DNA from: Chondrilla cf. caribensis
Taxonomy: Eukaryota > Porifera > Demospongiae > Chondrillida > Chondrillidae
DNA: 64,000 nt
Direction of reading: 5' to 3'
Assembly: GCA_964020155.1 (NCBI GenBank)
Contig: OZ026555.1
Span: forward strand, 2,367,282 to 2,431,281
Shown piece by piece: positions 36,176-49,441 of this stretch; position 1 is the stretch's first letter; every line of letters starts with the position of its first letter. Under the pieces are notes generated by a model. It was not told the origin of the DNA, did no database searches, and was given only the letters and a program-made list of their open reading frames with translations. The translations under genes and the position numbers were made by a program.

Positions 36176-39100
36176 AATCAAACTGTTAACCGAATTACAG
36201 TTAACAGATTGATAATGCAAGGAGTATGTAAGAATGTGATACCGTGTGTGTATTAATTACTCTGTAGGAATAACCGACAGTATATATTGAGACTTGATGT
36301 CACATTAACAATAGGCAGTTAAGTTTTTTATATGTGGTAGGATCTGAGAAAAGGGGGAATATCGCTCTGTTATGTAAACAGAGATACGGGTCAAAACATG
36401 TTTTCATGTAATTTTTTTCGATTTTTTTTTCTGCAATAAATCCAATCTAAACATTTAGTAGAACGTTCCCTGAAAGTGCAGAGACCATTCGAACTTGCGT
36501 TTCGGAGCTATGGCTGATTTATTGTTTATCGAAAATACGCCATTTTATTTGATAAGAAGTTATGCGGTTACTGCCGTGTACTCTATTGTAATGACCTAAA
36601 GATAGCTAGCCGATAAGCATGGCTGAATTTCGAATACTTTACTTCTTCATTTAACGCATAAGTAATAATAAATAATATAGCCCGGATGATGTCACAAATT
36701 ATATGAAGATATACGGAATGTTCGGAAGTAAGCCTATACTCACCATTTCTCGGAAATGTGGTTTTGTTAAGCATAACATACTTTCACGTGTATCTTTGGA
36801 ACTGAATTAGCTATATGGAAATTTCAAGCAACATTCTGTAGATTAGTATACATGTTTCAACTAGGTATGGTTAACTCGGAATCGATTGTTAGCGCGATAT
36901 TACCCCTTTCTCAGATCCTGTCACATATTTGTATTCAGTTAACTGATAAGTGTTGCAAGTTGGCATAAGTACCTATTTGTAGCATTGATACCATAAACAC
37001 TGCTAACACAAACTATGCATATCAGATGTGTAATAATTATGTATATATGTACTTACCATGGGATTCCCCAATAAAATTCCGGTGGTCAGCAATACAAATC
37101 AAGTGTTGTATATTTTGGGAAGATGACAATTCCTTCATAAGCACTTTCACAATAGACATCAGTGACTTGAAGATACTTGTCTCATTCTGTACCTACATGT
37201 GTATGGATCAAGACGATAAGTCAGTACATAATTTAGAAGATTAGAAGTACAATGTGTTCAATAAAAATACACTTCATGTTAATTGCATTTGACCCGTCGT
37301 GAATTACAGTGACATTACAAAGTACAGAGAATACAGTGGAACCTGTCTAATGTGGTGAGCTGTATGACAACTCATTTCCTGCATGGGCTGGATAAGACAG
37401 GTGGCTGTATTATCAAGACAGCAATGTATGTAAAACATGGCAGATGTGTATTAAGGACTTGATCAAGGTGACCACTTCAGACAGGTAACCATCCTAGGGA
37501 GGTGGCTATTCATACAGGTTCTACAGTAATATACATACAGTACATACATAGCTATTCAGTAAAAATGATCTGTCTTATACTTACAGTAATCCTCTTAGGT
37601 AAGGATAACTTCACAGTTTTCCACTTGGCATCAGAATCCCCCTGGAAATGTATAATGCATATCATAAATGATTATACAACTGTAGTGCATGCAAACACCA
37701 CTAAAAGCCTTGAAATCATCTTTTACTAGCATACAACCATGCATAAATAACACAGTATTACACACGCCTGTAAAACAACACATGTGCAACACACACCTGG
37801 CATGATCTAGTATGTGTCCCTGTGTAAACACCATGTATGTGCAATGATAAAATTTAAGTACAATAGTGAGATGGTCTTGGTTTCACATACATACCGTATA
37901 TTCTCTAAAAATTCGTCACACCTCGTTTCACAAAAAATTCGTCTGACGAGAGAATTTAGAGTTGTTCCCCTAACCTTGAGAACAGCTGACGAAACCTTAG
38001 AATCGGCGACGAATACTTAGAGATGTGACGAAGTTTTGGAGTTTCACTTTTCACTTTACGTACAACTGTGATAAAATGGCGCCCTCGCCCGAAAAATGCA
38101 TCTCCTGCTCTGGTGTCGATGGAGTGTACGGCAAATCGGGCAAACGGGGAGAGCGAGGTGTCTCGAAGTACTCTGGTGAATCCTGAAGCTCTGATGCCAT
38201 TTTGGCAGTCTGACCAAAGTGAAGACAAGGTTAACAAACACAAACCACACGAGGTTGACAATTGTCAGATGACAAAATATTAGAAAACATGACGAAATTT
38301 TAGAAAATGTCTATTTCGTCAAATTTTAGAGACGTTTTTGACACAAACAAGAGTGACGAAATTTTGGAGGGACGAATTTTTAGAGAATATACGGTAATAT
38401 CATAATTTAGTGGATAATGAACACTGGGTGGAGCTTAGTAGACAAAAGGTGTAGTACATACACATGTAGGTGGTGATACAGATGAACAGTATTGTGTCAC
38501 ACACAGTGCACAATAACGCAAGAGTTTGTGTGAGTTTACATGTATCTGTAACATATATTTTAAATAGCCTGCAATGATGCCAGATGATGTGAAAACAAAC
38601 AAATAAATTATTTGTGAAATTACCTGTTGACATTATATAAGTAATGAATAGGAAGACAGGAAATGGTGTAAATTGTCTCAAGCAACTATTTGCAATATGA
38701 TTTGCATGTGGGACATGTCTGATTGCAATTTTAGGGCTTCCATGCAGTGATCGCTGATTTCCAGGTAATTTCCTTTACTTTTTTCCTTCATCTCAATAAC
38801 ATTCGAGAAAAAATCCAAAGTTTTTGAAGCATTTTCAGGTATGACTTTAGTAAGATAACGTTCATTTTGAAAGATTTGGTGCTGTACTTTTAGATATATG
38901 GAAACATTTAGAAGACGCACCAAAATATGGAAAAGTTGCCCGCAATCTTTAAAAATGCCTCCGAGACCATCTAAGAACATATTCGAATAGCTGGTGAGAT
39001 TTGTAAACAATTGTATGCGGGGAAATTTGATATTTCAAACTATTTTGGAGAATCAGAAAGAAAACTACACAGTATATTGCATAATAGCACATTTTCATGA

Positions 39101-42100
39101 TGTTTCAACTTTTTTATGTTAGTGTTTTCCACATTTTGCCAAGTTCAGTTGAGTAGTTTCATACCAATTTTGTATCCTGTTGCATGGGTATTCTTAATTT
39201 GTTTCAACAATGTATAAACAGTGTGTGTGAGCTTACACACCAAGATATACCTATTAATTAATTAATCGATAGGTAGATCTGGGTATGATTACTTCATTAT
39301 CTGGAAGCACTTTTGATTTTGTTCAGATTTGTTTCTTTGATTTGTGTACACATGGTACTTTTTCCTCAGTTCATGGTAATCATTGATGAACCAAAAGATT
39401 CTCCTATATCAGATAAGAGCAAAGCTCTTTTAGACAAGATACTATGGAGGTAAAAGTACCATGATTCGATAAGGCGTGAATTTTGGCAGGTTTCTTTGTC
39501 AATATTGCATGGGGATAACAACAATATTGAGGCAAAACTACAGTACTCATTCTCTAGTCTTTCTTCATTCAATACCTCTTTTTACTTTCATGATTTCTTC
39601 GATTTCCATTATCCACTACAAGCAACAATACTAAACTGAAGCACTATAGAATACACTAATTTCCAGCTATATACCACCAAGGCTCCAACCCTGTGGTATA
39701 TATGATACACATGATGGAAAAACCTGACATACCTAATGTAATAACGGCAAAATTACGATTATGTTATGACGAATTTATGCTACGTTATGTCATTACAAAA
39801 GAATTATGATATGGTTGGAAATTCGATGTACGATTTCAATATGGTCAAATTACAATTAAACTACGATATTATGAATAAAAAATAAAACTACGATTCTACT
39901 ATTAGATTATATGTATCTACAGGAGAATTACAATAACTACGATCTGCATCTACTTTATGATTCTGCTACATTTATGTTACTATGTCGAATAATTAATAAA
40001 CAAAATAGTTGTCATTAAGATAAAAAGCAAAAATTCTTCTGCACATTTCCCTAGTATAATATTGTATAACAGTAGTGATTCTGGATCATACCTTAATGCA
40101 TGGATCCTCTGTGGTGATCTCAAGGGCATTGATTAACCCTTTCACAAAATATAAGAGTAGCCTTTCAGTTGGGAAATCATCAGAAATCTGCAATTATAAC
40201 AAACACAATTAAACCTTACATAGTAAAATCAATTTCTGCAAAATAGTACAATAATAACATATTTTCACAGTACAGTCTGCATGAATACAGCCATTGGAAA
40301 CAATTTCAAGTGCTGCATACAGCCTTTAAAATAAGATTTTGTTCAATTATTCAATGTATTAAAAATCCAAACTTGATACATACGGTAGGAGGCAAAAGTT
40401 TATTCCTGTACATTTCAGAAAAATGCCTTTCCATATTTGTTTCTACAGTAGCGAATATGAATAAAAGAGAAACGGAATACCATTTACATGAAAATGGCAG
40501 GCAAATGTGCAAGGTGTTGATCGGAACTAATCGGAAGGGTCGCCTATAAATTTGAGAAAACACTTTTAATAGATTTATGTCCTTGATCCCCTCCTCTTGA
40601 AGACAGTGGCTATATAATTGTTGGAGTCTGGGTTAGAGTTAAAGAAGATGATCCTGCACTTAGTGCATTCGTTGAAGAATGGCATACCGCTAAAACGTCT
40701 ATGTCACACTTTAATTCTTAACACTAACAGCATTTATGTCACACTTCAATTGATTAATGACGGTAACTGAAATTCTTTGATAGTAACACAGTTTAAATGG
40801 AATAGCATTATACAAAAATAATATAGCATTTTACAAAAGAAAGACTGCATGAAACGAAACAAAATGAAACGGCGTTTCATATTCGTCTTTACGAAACAGA
40901 ACAGGAAACAACTTTTGCCTCCTACCATACCAATGTTCCACATGTTCACAATTTTTTCCAATGTAACTTGATACATACAAATGGTTCACGTGAGCAATGT
41001 CTGTCAAATTATAAATTGTATTTATGCCATAGATAGAGCAATATCTTAAAAAGTAATTCAAATTGACAAACTTGTGAGGATACTACCCCTCACACTCACA
41101 CAATTATTTCATAGTCCCTCAAAGACCTACACTGAAGACAAAGTGCACGTTGAATCCATTTTAGGTGAATCCCAGTCTAAAGTCTCAGTACTATGAAACT
41201 GGCCATGTATTCACAGGATATTATTTCTCTCATATAAATTAAGAGTTACTGTAACAGTTGTAATACTTCTCTGCAACAGCAACCATCAATGGAAATCAAA
41301 GTGACCAGTTACAGGTGGGTTTCAAAGGATGAATGAGGAAACCATGGCTGTGCTACAGATGCCTATGCCTGGAATCACATAATGTGTAAGTTGGTTGGTT
41401 ACAAGGCTTATGCATGACTGGTCAGTACTCATACTCAGCCTGTTACTAATTTAACAGTTACTTTGAAATCAGATGTGACACTGAACTCCAGCCAATCCAG
41501 TGCTGCTGCCTTTCTACAGAGTAGTTCCTCGTCCACTTTTCCTACTGAACCTTTACGGTCTGTAACATTTATCTGCAGGAACAATAAAACTTCACACTCT
41601 CGAATCTCTATATAACTGTGAAAATATATCCTGTACAGCAGGAAATTTTGGTAAGTTTTTTGTGCTCCTTAATCCAAGAAACATTGCCGACTTTAGTAGC
41701 TTTGGTGTCCATACATGGAAAATGCCAACTTGCAATGCTATTATTGTACTATAATTATTATATTAATATTGATTACACTTTTACCCTGATGTTCTAGGTC
41801 TAATCTTTGAGTACGCACAGTGCACCCAGCCATAAACGTCCAAAAGAGCCGATTGTAGAACATGCAAACATTTCGGTTTGAAACTTTCAAACAGATCAAT
41901 TTGAAAACTGACATCGAAGATAGATTAAAGCTCATTAATAGTAAGTTTGAAACTTTGGGCAATTTTACTCTGACAGATTTGATGAGTGTCGCATGAATAA
42001 CAAAACTACCAGAATTAACACTAATTATTAACACATTAATTATTTCAACTACTCCGTACATTCCCATATAAATTTGCCTGTTGTATATATATTTAAGGCA

Positions 42101-45100
42101 TAGGCTTGTGTATAAATTTACAGAGGCTTTTAGGCAATACATGTTTTATATTGCAGATAGCTGCAATTATACTTGTGATTATACGCTGTGCAGGAAAGTT
42201 TTCAGCACTGGGATTAAATGCTCAATCAGGATAACTGATTGATATTGTTCAGTTTAAACATGTATCTAAAACATTACAGAGGAAAAAGCAATAAAATCAT
42301 CATTGTTCAAAACTTATACTAAAACTAATTTATTGCGGGGGTGTTATTACTGATAATTTTTTAGAAAATGCTTATTCTGCATGTGGAAACACTTATAATT
42401 GAAACGAAGCAACAAATGCTGCTGAATATGCTGAATTTGTACATTTTCAATACTTCCACAATAGTTTCATGCTGAAAAGGACCTGTGTACTTTCTAGTCA
42501 ATATAATAGCGACATCACCGTCTGAACAAGTTAAAACTGATACATAACAGTTAATTTCTACTTTTATATATTGTCTGTCACCACAGGATACTTTTGGGTA
42601 AAGTTCATTCTTGATATCACAAAAAGTTCAATATAATACTCTACTAACGTACAAAATCATTTGTGCTTTTGTTACCAACATGCCAAAAATATTGTGAACT
42701 AATTTGAAAGGACAGTTTGTCAGTCGTTAGCAACAGTAATCCTCCCCTGGATCGCAAAGATCTTTGTACCATTGTATGGACGCTAAATCAAGCTTCATTG
42801 TTAAATCTACAATGGAAACATAGCGGCCATAAGTTTTTTGGAAGTTTATGGTTGGGTGCACTGAACACACATTAATTTTAATCATCACTGCTAAGCTACT
42901 GTAAAGTTGCAACACAGACATAATACATTGTTATGATACATGCTGAGAACATAATTCTGACTCACCATCCCATCTATGATCAATTTTTTCAAGTCACATT
43001 TCAATAGAACATCAGTTACAATGTAAACTGGTACATGACCAAGCCTGGCACAAGTGATACTGCTGTTTGGTGGCAACGTTTCGGAGAATAACTTCCAATC
43101 TATGGCAAAGAACCCAATTGTAAATACAGTAGTATTGAAAAATCACAACTTGGTTTACGTGCAATACTCTTGGTTGGGAAATACACATACAGACATGTAA
43201 ATCTGGAAATGATTCAAGTATTAACAAAGAGACTTACAGGTATTCAGGGGAGTTAATTTTGTTTTTAAGGTGGTGGGTGGTTTACCGCCTACTCAAAAGT
43301 CAGCGACTTTTAATAAGCCTTATCTCTTGGTCACAGAAGGTGTTCATAAACATGTTATAATTATACTTCTTATATCCATTGAATTTTAATGTTTAGGAGT
43401 GTTTAGAAGCAAAAGAAGTCAATGGTGCCTCTTTTCATTTAGACTCGTTTTGCACGTTTCTCGTAAGTTATGAACATTACACATGTCTGATACACACTAG
43501 TACGAAACTATAACCTAACATTCCATGCCATTACATTACTTACATTATATTACAAGTTCTATTACTTTTTGTTTTCTGGAAATACACAATTGCCATCTAT
43601 TTTAAAATCAACGCAGTCATCCAACCTTTCTGTTTGTGCGCTTGTAATTTTACCAATCAAATTTGTAACGTACGATCATTGTTCAGACTTGGTTACGGGC
43701 TATGATGACAAAATTTAACGGATATCCCATATTTTGAATTAATAAACTGTCAAAACATATAAAATTCATGTTCCTACTAGGTGCCTGTACAGTCACATTA
43801 TATTCATTAATGGTAATGAGATTCATACATTCCAGTGCAAATGGCCCCTGACCCGCCGCCTTAAAAAAAATAGTGGTGATATCATAGTGGTGGTGTAGCA
43901 TTATTGTGGTGAACCACAACAGTGCTAAATGCACACAACGAAAAATCCTTCTTTGGGAAATAGAAATTCCAATTTACCAATAGCGGATCCCCAAATATGC
44001 ATGGTATGAACAATAGTATATATCACCTGACAAGATATTTTCAATGGCACATACTCTCAACTGTAATCTCATGTCAATTTGAAAAGATATGTGCAAAAAG
44101 TTTCAAACCCTTACTGCAATATACCTTGTTGGTGAAGTTGAGAAAATGACAATGAATCCACAGAATTGGATGCATGAAGGGACCTCATCATGTCCCTCAG
44201 CGGTTCTCCAATCTTCAGGAGAGGCTTTGGCCCAGTGAATTTCATGCCTTTCACAGTGGGATGGTGTTTAATACAATAGTTCAATGCTGTTACTTCATAG
44301 CTTGATCTCGTGGCAATGGAAATGAGGCCATTGGGGAATATCTCAGGGAGGACTTTGGCAGCTACGTCTGGATTATTGGCCTCAAACAGGGAGATCATCA
44401 GGAGCATCTTATGATCTTCCTCCCCAATCTTCTTCTGGCACATCTCTTGGAGGATGTTTGTCTCGAGTTTCTTCAGCGAGGTGATTCCGGCATAATACTT
44501 CCAGATTTCACCCATTTCCACACGTCCTAGATGCTCCTCCCATAGTGAAGCATGCTCCTTATCTGGTAGTGTGCCGATATGCACTGCAGCAAGCATCTCC
44601 TGGATGCTTTTGTGCAAGTAGTGGTAAAGGCGAATGCTACCACACTCGCGCAGTGAATCAACAACTTCAACAAAAAGCAGTCCGTATATACTGCCACGCT
44701 TCTCGTAGTGGATCAGATTGCTAACGTCACGTTCAGTTAAAAGTAGGCGCTGTTCTGTGCTGCAACATTCAAATGCCTTCTGGCAGAGTTCGTAAAAGCC
44801 TGGGAAGTCCACTTCTGAAACAGTCAAAAGATTGTTTATGGAAATCTTTTGGCCCTCTTTACTGTTGATGAGTATGGCAATGATGTATTCCTGGTATATA
44901 CCAGTTTGGGTCTCCGGGATACCACGATCTCCTCGCAAATAGTGAACTTTACAAACGATTTCGAGAACAATTGGAATGCGACACATTCCACAAACGTAAG
45001 GGAGCTGAAGTAGCTTCTCCTTCAGCTTCTGAGCAATTATCGGTGATTGTTCACTGACAGACAACTTCTCAAAATATTTATCAATATATTCCTCAATGTG

Positions 45101-47208
45101 TTCTTTTGTGAACCCTAGGATTTCAACATGGCGATGGGGATTGTCCACCAAAGTGAAAAGTTCCCTACAGGTGACAGGTTGGGTTGTGATCACAACATCA
45201 CACTTGCTCAGGTACAGAGTGGGGTCATGTGTTGAAAGAAGTTTCTGAAGGAAACGGCACGACCTCAGGGATTCTTCTAGCTCATCGTAGCCATCCAAAA
45301 TGAACATCACGTTTCTTCCATGACTTTGGTCGAGAGCATCACAAACATTATATCTATCGATAGATTTTGCAGTATATTTCACAAAAAGGTGCTTCAGGTC
45401 AAGTTCTTCGTCTTGTTTCATTCTGAAGATGAGTTCTCTTAGTTCAACAAGTACTACCATCTGGTAGTTGTTTGGTAGTGTCTGTGAGGATAGATCCTTG
45501 CAAAGTTGTCTTGTGAGGGTGCTCTTTCCACACCCGGGTGCTCCACTGATCACAATTCTACGTCCAGTGGACGGTTCGTCATCTCCAAAATCAAGAATTT
45601 CTTCATATTTTATTGATCCTGATTTGCTATGCACAGCATCAATGCCTTGCATAGTGGCTTGAAGAAAGTCACTGATTTGCATCTTGTTCTTCAAAATTCT
45701 CTGTCCTCTGTCAATGACTGCCAGCTCTATATATTCCAGTTTAGGACGGTCAATCTTGGCAGGTACAGGAGGGAGCCTAGCATAGTACTGCTTGAGATGA
45801 GAGAACCATTTTTGGTAGATCTAGAAACAAGATTGGATAATTTACAGTATATTAGCATGTTACGAGGATCTATACTGTATATCAGTAAAGTATGAAATTC
45901 AAAGTAATTACCACAAAAAGTGAAAACAAAACACTGCACACTGTGAAATACAACTGGACTGATTTGACTGATGAATGATGTGCATTGAAAAAGAAACCCA
46001 AAAAGTACCCAACCATTGTGCTATTAAGTACATGGGAATGAACTAATGAGACAGCTATGGACAGGAAGCCATGGTGGGGCATTAGTCAGCCTCACTAAGC
46101 TGATTGGCTATTACAAAGTGTTCCTCAAATATGTCCTATGTATTAGATGTTACATCCACTGGCAGCAATTCATTCCTGGCCATGTGTGAGGATATACGTA
46201 GTTAATAAAAAAATTTAAATCCATGCACTTGCAATACTGGATGTCCAACATCACATTCATAGTTGTGATAATCTCCATACATTGGAATAATATTATTACG
46301 GGGACTATCCCTTGGCTGGATTCTATTATCAATAAATTACAATGCTGAGGAACAGAAGAGCAGAAATTAACTGAGCATGCAAGCTAGGTGCAGATAGACT
46401 CACCAAAGAAACAGCTTCATCAGACAATTCGACTTTATGTATGACTACGGCATGTTGCTGCAAGTCTCTTTGATCCTGCAATAACATGATAAAGTAGACA
46501 GACAGTGAAGTATGCATTGGAAATAGTGGTCCATGTGTGCATAGGACAACTATAAATATCAGATGTCTGTGTATGTAGGTATTGGTCTAGCTTGGAAAAC
46601 CATGTCATTCAATTGAGAACTGTACAGTACATGTTTAGTAAAAATGAAACTAAATGAAAAATACATTTAAAATGGTAGAAAAAGAGAATTACACACACTC
46701 ATCCTCATCCTTTATACAGTAGCATAATGATGTGACTTATGTATGTTGTATTAAACAAAACTTTCATCACAGAAAAAATACTTTTATTTTGTATGTTGCA
46801 ATTGCCTTACACACGACTACAATTACTACAATAAGTCCCATCAAATGCTCCAACAGTAACCACTCATAATAATAGATGCACACACAGACAGTCTCACACA
46901 TTCAAGTAAATATTACCTGAGCAGTGACAAAAGATTGTAGCTGGTGTTCAAGTCTCTCTGCCACATCCTTATGACTATGATAGCTGTCAGCTGTGTTTAT
47001 AAAGAAGCAGAACAAAGTGGTAATAATTTATACTTTATGACATAGTTGCAATATAAAGTGTGATATTCTATTGGGAATGTGTGCATTGTATGTGCAATTA
47101 TTATACTAACAGCCAATAAGCACTCACACATTATTCTCTGTATCTCAGTGATCCACCCAGGTGACCACTGGAGAATACAGCAGTGGAGCTTCTCAGGTGA
47201 ATACCAAT
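33382..47208 (-). CDS. NLR-type gene, copy B (NACHT NTPase), 11 exons, 5' end open
   Basis: Paralogue of the gene at 1370-16881. Exons on minus: 47208-47128, 46990-46917, 46475-46404, 45820-44125 (NACHT), 43099-42966, 41572-41447, 40187-40092, 37641-37585, 37192-37057, 35105-34942, 33468-33382. All are open and keep splice phase, about 907 codons. Its introns have collected MITEs at 36330, 37334, 37894, 40383, 41818 and 43269, none touching an exon. By family knowledge the product is a cytosolic STAND NTPase sensor; its ligand and effector domain are not identifiable here. The N-terminal exons do not encode a recognisable death domain, so such a domain may be upstream, absent or supplied in trans. 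The sensor-1 residue is altered (see NACHT exon). Start and stop codons were not fixed. Confidence 0.75.
33507..34068. mobile_element. MITE, GGTAGGNGCC family, copy B
   Basis: Left end CGGTAGGTGCCATAG, right end CATTTTGGTACCTACC. It is the orthologous insertion of 1937-2523 and lies in the same NLR intron. Non-coding. Confidence 0.75.
34398..34552. mobile_element. pogo-like MITE, CAGTGGAACC end
   Basis: Starts CAGTGGAACCTCTCTATTAA followed by GGACAC. The right part contains GTGTCCTTAATATAGAGG, an inverted match, then a second similar end near 34552. The exact right boundary is uncertain. Confidence 0.55.
35391..35452 (+). mobile_element. 5'-truncated SINE fragment
   Basis: Sequence CTGGTTTTTCGCTTTTCTCC through CCACTTAGCGTTCGTATC matches the 3' body of the tRNA-derived SINE at 50357-50490, on the opposite strand. 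The tRNA-like head is absent. Located where copy A has its 3-kb extra block. Confidence 0.7.
36126..36174. repeat. (AC)n microsatellite
   Basis: About 24 perfect AC repeats in an NLR-B intron. The VCVC frame across it is an artefact. Confidence 0.97.
36330..36928. mobile_element. MITE, ATATGTG-GGATCTGAGAAA ends, copy B only
   Basis: About 599 bp. Inverted ends share ATATGTG, then GGATCTGAGAAA, a G-run and AATATCGC, with small differences. The homologous place in copy A (about 6830) lacks it. Non-coding; lies in an NLR-B intron. Confidence 0.8.
37334..37526. mobile_element. pogo-like MITE, CAGTGGAACC ends, TA-flanked, copy B only
   Basis: Left end CAGTGGAACCTGTCTAATG, right end inverted CTGTAGAACCTGTATGAA, flanked by TA on both sides. 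Copy A reads through without it near 7215. Confidence 0.7.
37894..38394. mobile_element. MITE with perfect 24-bp inverted ends and TA duplication, copy B only
   Basis: 501 bp. Ends begin CCGTATATTCTCTAAAAA and match perfectly for about 24 bases. TA is duplicated at 37892-37893 and 38395-38396. Copy A keeps the empty site: CATACATAATATCAT near 7585 has one TA where B has the element. The body is full of TCGTCA/TGACGA motifs in both orientations. Confidence 0.95.
38678..39010 (-). other. 110-codon open frame in copy-B-specific intron sequence
   Basis: Open minus-strand frame rich in helix-forming residues (KTLDFFSNVIEMKEKSKGNY), possibly preceded by a CACCAG acceptor. Copy A lacks the sequence. 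No family recognised, and similar lengths occur by chance in this AT-rich DNA. Not called as a gene. Confidence 0.25.
40383..40929. mobile_element. MITE, GGTAGGAGGC ends, copy B only
   Basis: About 547 bp with ends GGTAGGAGGCAAAAGTT on both sides, inverted. The family resembles the GGTAGGNGCC elements. Internal GAAACGGAA-type motifs are shared with the element at 3398. Located in an NLR-B intron. Confidence 0.85.
41818..42863. mobile_element. 1046-bp non-autonomous element, CAGTGCACCC ends, copy B only
   Basis: Left end CAGTGCACCCAGCCATAAAC, right end inverted CAGTGCACCCAACCATAAAC. Absent from copy A. No exact target duplication could be read. A minus-strand open frame at the left end (to 42142) shows no family resemblance. 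Confidence 0.85.
43269..43860. mobile_element. TTAA-flanked MITE (piggyBac-type target), copy B only
   Basis: 592 bp, flanked by TTAA (43265-43268 and 43861-43864). Short inverted ends GGTGGTGGGT and GGCGGCGGGT. Copy A has one TTAA at the same place (about 13516). TTAA duplication is the signature of piggyBac mobilisation; the ends do not match a piggyBac terminus I recognise. Confidence 0.85.
44125..45820 (-). CDS. NACHT exon of NLR-B, sensor-1 Arg replaced by Gln
   Basis: Same length and phases as the copy-A exon, with no stop or frameshift. Walker A GAPGCGKST is at 45518-45544 and Walker B FILDGYDEL at about 45278-45304. The sensor-1 motif reads TTQP where copy A has TTRP (codon CAA against CGA, 45179-45181), a CpG-type transition. 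About 39 of 527 residues differ from copy A by eye, many of them charge changes. Confidence 0.93.
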
Positions 47209-48790
47209 CTACACATGTGGAGAAGTTAGTATGGACATGGAGAAATTAATATTATGTATATTTATGTGTGTAATAATGATATCAATATTACATTAAACAA
47301 CAACAACGTATATCAACAATTATAGTACACTACACATATAATACAGAAGAATTGAGGAAGGAAGAACACATTACAATAATAATAACAAATATTATTATAA
47401 TAATAAGGAATAATGACATTGTGGAAGTAATAGTATAATGGCAGACAGTACTAGTATAGTTTGAATAAATTGATTTAAAAAATTAGATTACTAATTTAGA
47501 TTATAATGAAACAAAAAGGAACACATAGAATGAAAATTAACACAGTATATAAAATATAACAATAATAAATAATAAGACATAACAATTGACTGATACATGT
47601 TGGATGATTACCAATAAAGATTATCATCAATAAACAAATAACAATTAGCAAATTATTAAGCAAGCGAACAATAGATTAATAAATAAATATAAGCAATAGG
47701 ATTGGCAGTTACTGTAAATGTGTGACAAAATTGATAAACATTTTATACCAATGTTATATTCGAAAATTGCATGAACAATTTGATTCATAATTTTTAATGT
47801 CAGTAGTAGTAAATAATTATAAAAAAATTGTATTGAATTTATAAGCAATAAGATAAAATTAGTTCAAGCAGGCAAAATCTTACAATGCATTTATATTCAC
47901 ACTAGTTGAATTAATTTACTTTAATTTACTTATTATATTCATTTATAAATATATTATGAATCCAATTATAGATTCCAATGGTTTTAATAAAAATTATTTT
48001 TCTTATATATTCATTTCTTTGCAGAAATAATCACAAATTACACTGAATTATGACTCCATACAATTAATAGAATACTACAGAAATTTCAAATTTAAAAACA
48101 ATAAATAATTGATATTCAACTAGTGTATGTTTATTTATATTAATTTTGTTACATGCGATGAAGTAATAAACTAGCAATCATACAATTGTTAAATTAAAAA
48201 TATAAAAGACATCAAGCAGCTTGCCTTCATCCAATTTTACCCTGCTCCATATATTACCCATGCAATCATCTTACATTATTGTATGTATAGTACACTATAT
48301 ACAATATACTGATAGTCTCTTCATAAACATGCATAGATCTTATTGTATCAAATTGTTTGCTCTACTTTCTGAATATTATTGATTAAATATAATAATATAT
48401 AGTGATGTATATCAAATATAATAATAATTATTATACCTACAGTAATGAATGTAAAACTATAAAACTATAAAAACAGTAATTTATTCATCACTCTATCATA
48501 TTTGGTAATAGCACACTGTCAGGCTCTCACATGGGTGTGGTATTCTTTAAATGATTTACATGGAACCTCCACAATCCAGCAAATTCACGTCATCTATAAT
48601 CTGATCACATTCTGACACATCTTAAACTCTACAGATTGCACTATGAAAACCTCTATAATCTGACGTTTCGTGTATTTCGACATGTAATAGTTGTCCCAAG
48701 TGAATGTCGGATAATCAAGGTTCCACTGTGTCTGTTAAATTATTATTTTCTATAGTATAATAATCCGTACATCCATGCACGCAATCTCAC
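47209..48790. other. AT-rich intron of NLR-B
   Basis: Counterpart of 16882-18526, with the same poly-AT blocks and a pogo-like MITE at 48559-48728 (begins CATGGAACCTCC, ends AGGTTCCACTG). No exon seen. Confidence 0.6.
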
Positions 48791-48914
48791 CTCAAATTCA
48801 ATACTAAGGGTAAGGAAACAACGATTAGCCTCTAGCGTTAAGACCCGGAGACTATACGCCTCCAAAAGAAATCCAGGGAAGAACCCTAAATCTTGACTAT
48901 TCCTCGTCAAGGAA
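48791..48914 (-). other. Putative 5' non-coding exon of NLR-B
   Basis: Same splice borders as 18527-18643 in copy A but 7 bp longer. Read alone it is open (SLTRNSQDLGFFPGF), which A does not maintain. Best explained as an untranslated leader. Confidence 0.4.
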
Positions 48915-49129
48915 CTAATGTAAAGTAAAAAAATAATTAATAAATATATTGATATTATGTTAGTATAGCTAGATAGAGAGAAAACTATAAACAAATTTTA
49001 CAATTATAGCTAGCTACCTTTGACCGAGAGTTTCTTCCTTGTGTATGTCTATTGTCAAAAAAACAAATTTCCACTCTGTAGTAATCAATCAAAACGTTCC
49101 TCGAACGAAATGTGTTGCTATGGTGCCTT

Positions 49130-49235
49130 GTACTCGACGTCCAATTCCTAGCCTCAACTATGCCTCGACCTGAACACCACAAGCCTGCCAGGGGAGCGAG
49201 GGAGCGAGAGACGATCGAGGGGCGGGTCCGATCCA
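49130..49235. promoter_or_regulatory. GC-richer promoter-like stretch, copy B
   Basis: Same GGGGAGCGAGGGAGCGAGAG and GAGGGGCGGGTCC elements as in copy A, between the divergent NLR-B and SPIN90-type genes. Conservation in both copies is the only support. Confidence 0.35.
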
Positions 49236-49441
49236 ATGAGTTGATCCCTAGAATTATTATTGATCATCAAAATGGCGGGCATTCGACATGATTGATCGCT
49301 GGGGAGAAATAATCGGGAAAGAATTTTTTCATCATAGAGTTCGGGACTAAATTCTTCATCTTTTGCATCAGTAGCGTTGATACCCGTTGCTCTGTACTTG
49401 TCGTTCCACCTGGTAGTGCCTGTAAATGAAGTTCCGTCATC

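Noticed and set aside
41741..42142. 133-codon minus-strand frame as a gene
   Set aside because: It overlaps the end of a 1046-bp element with inverted ends, shows no family motif and lies in AT-rich DNA where such frames are common.
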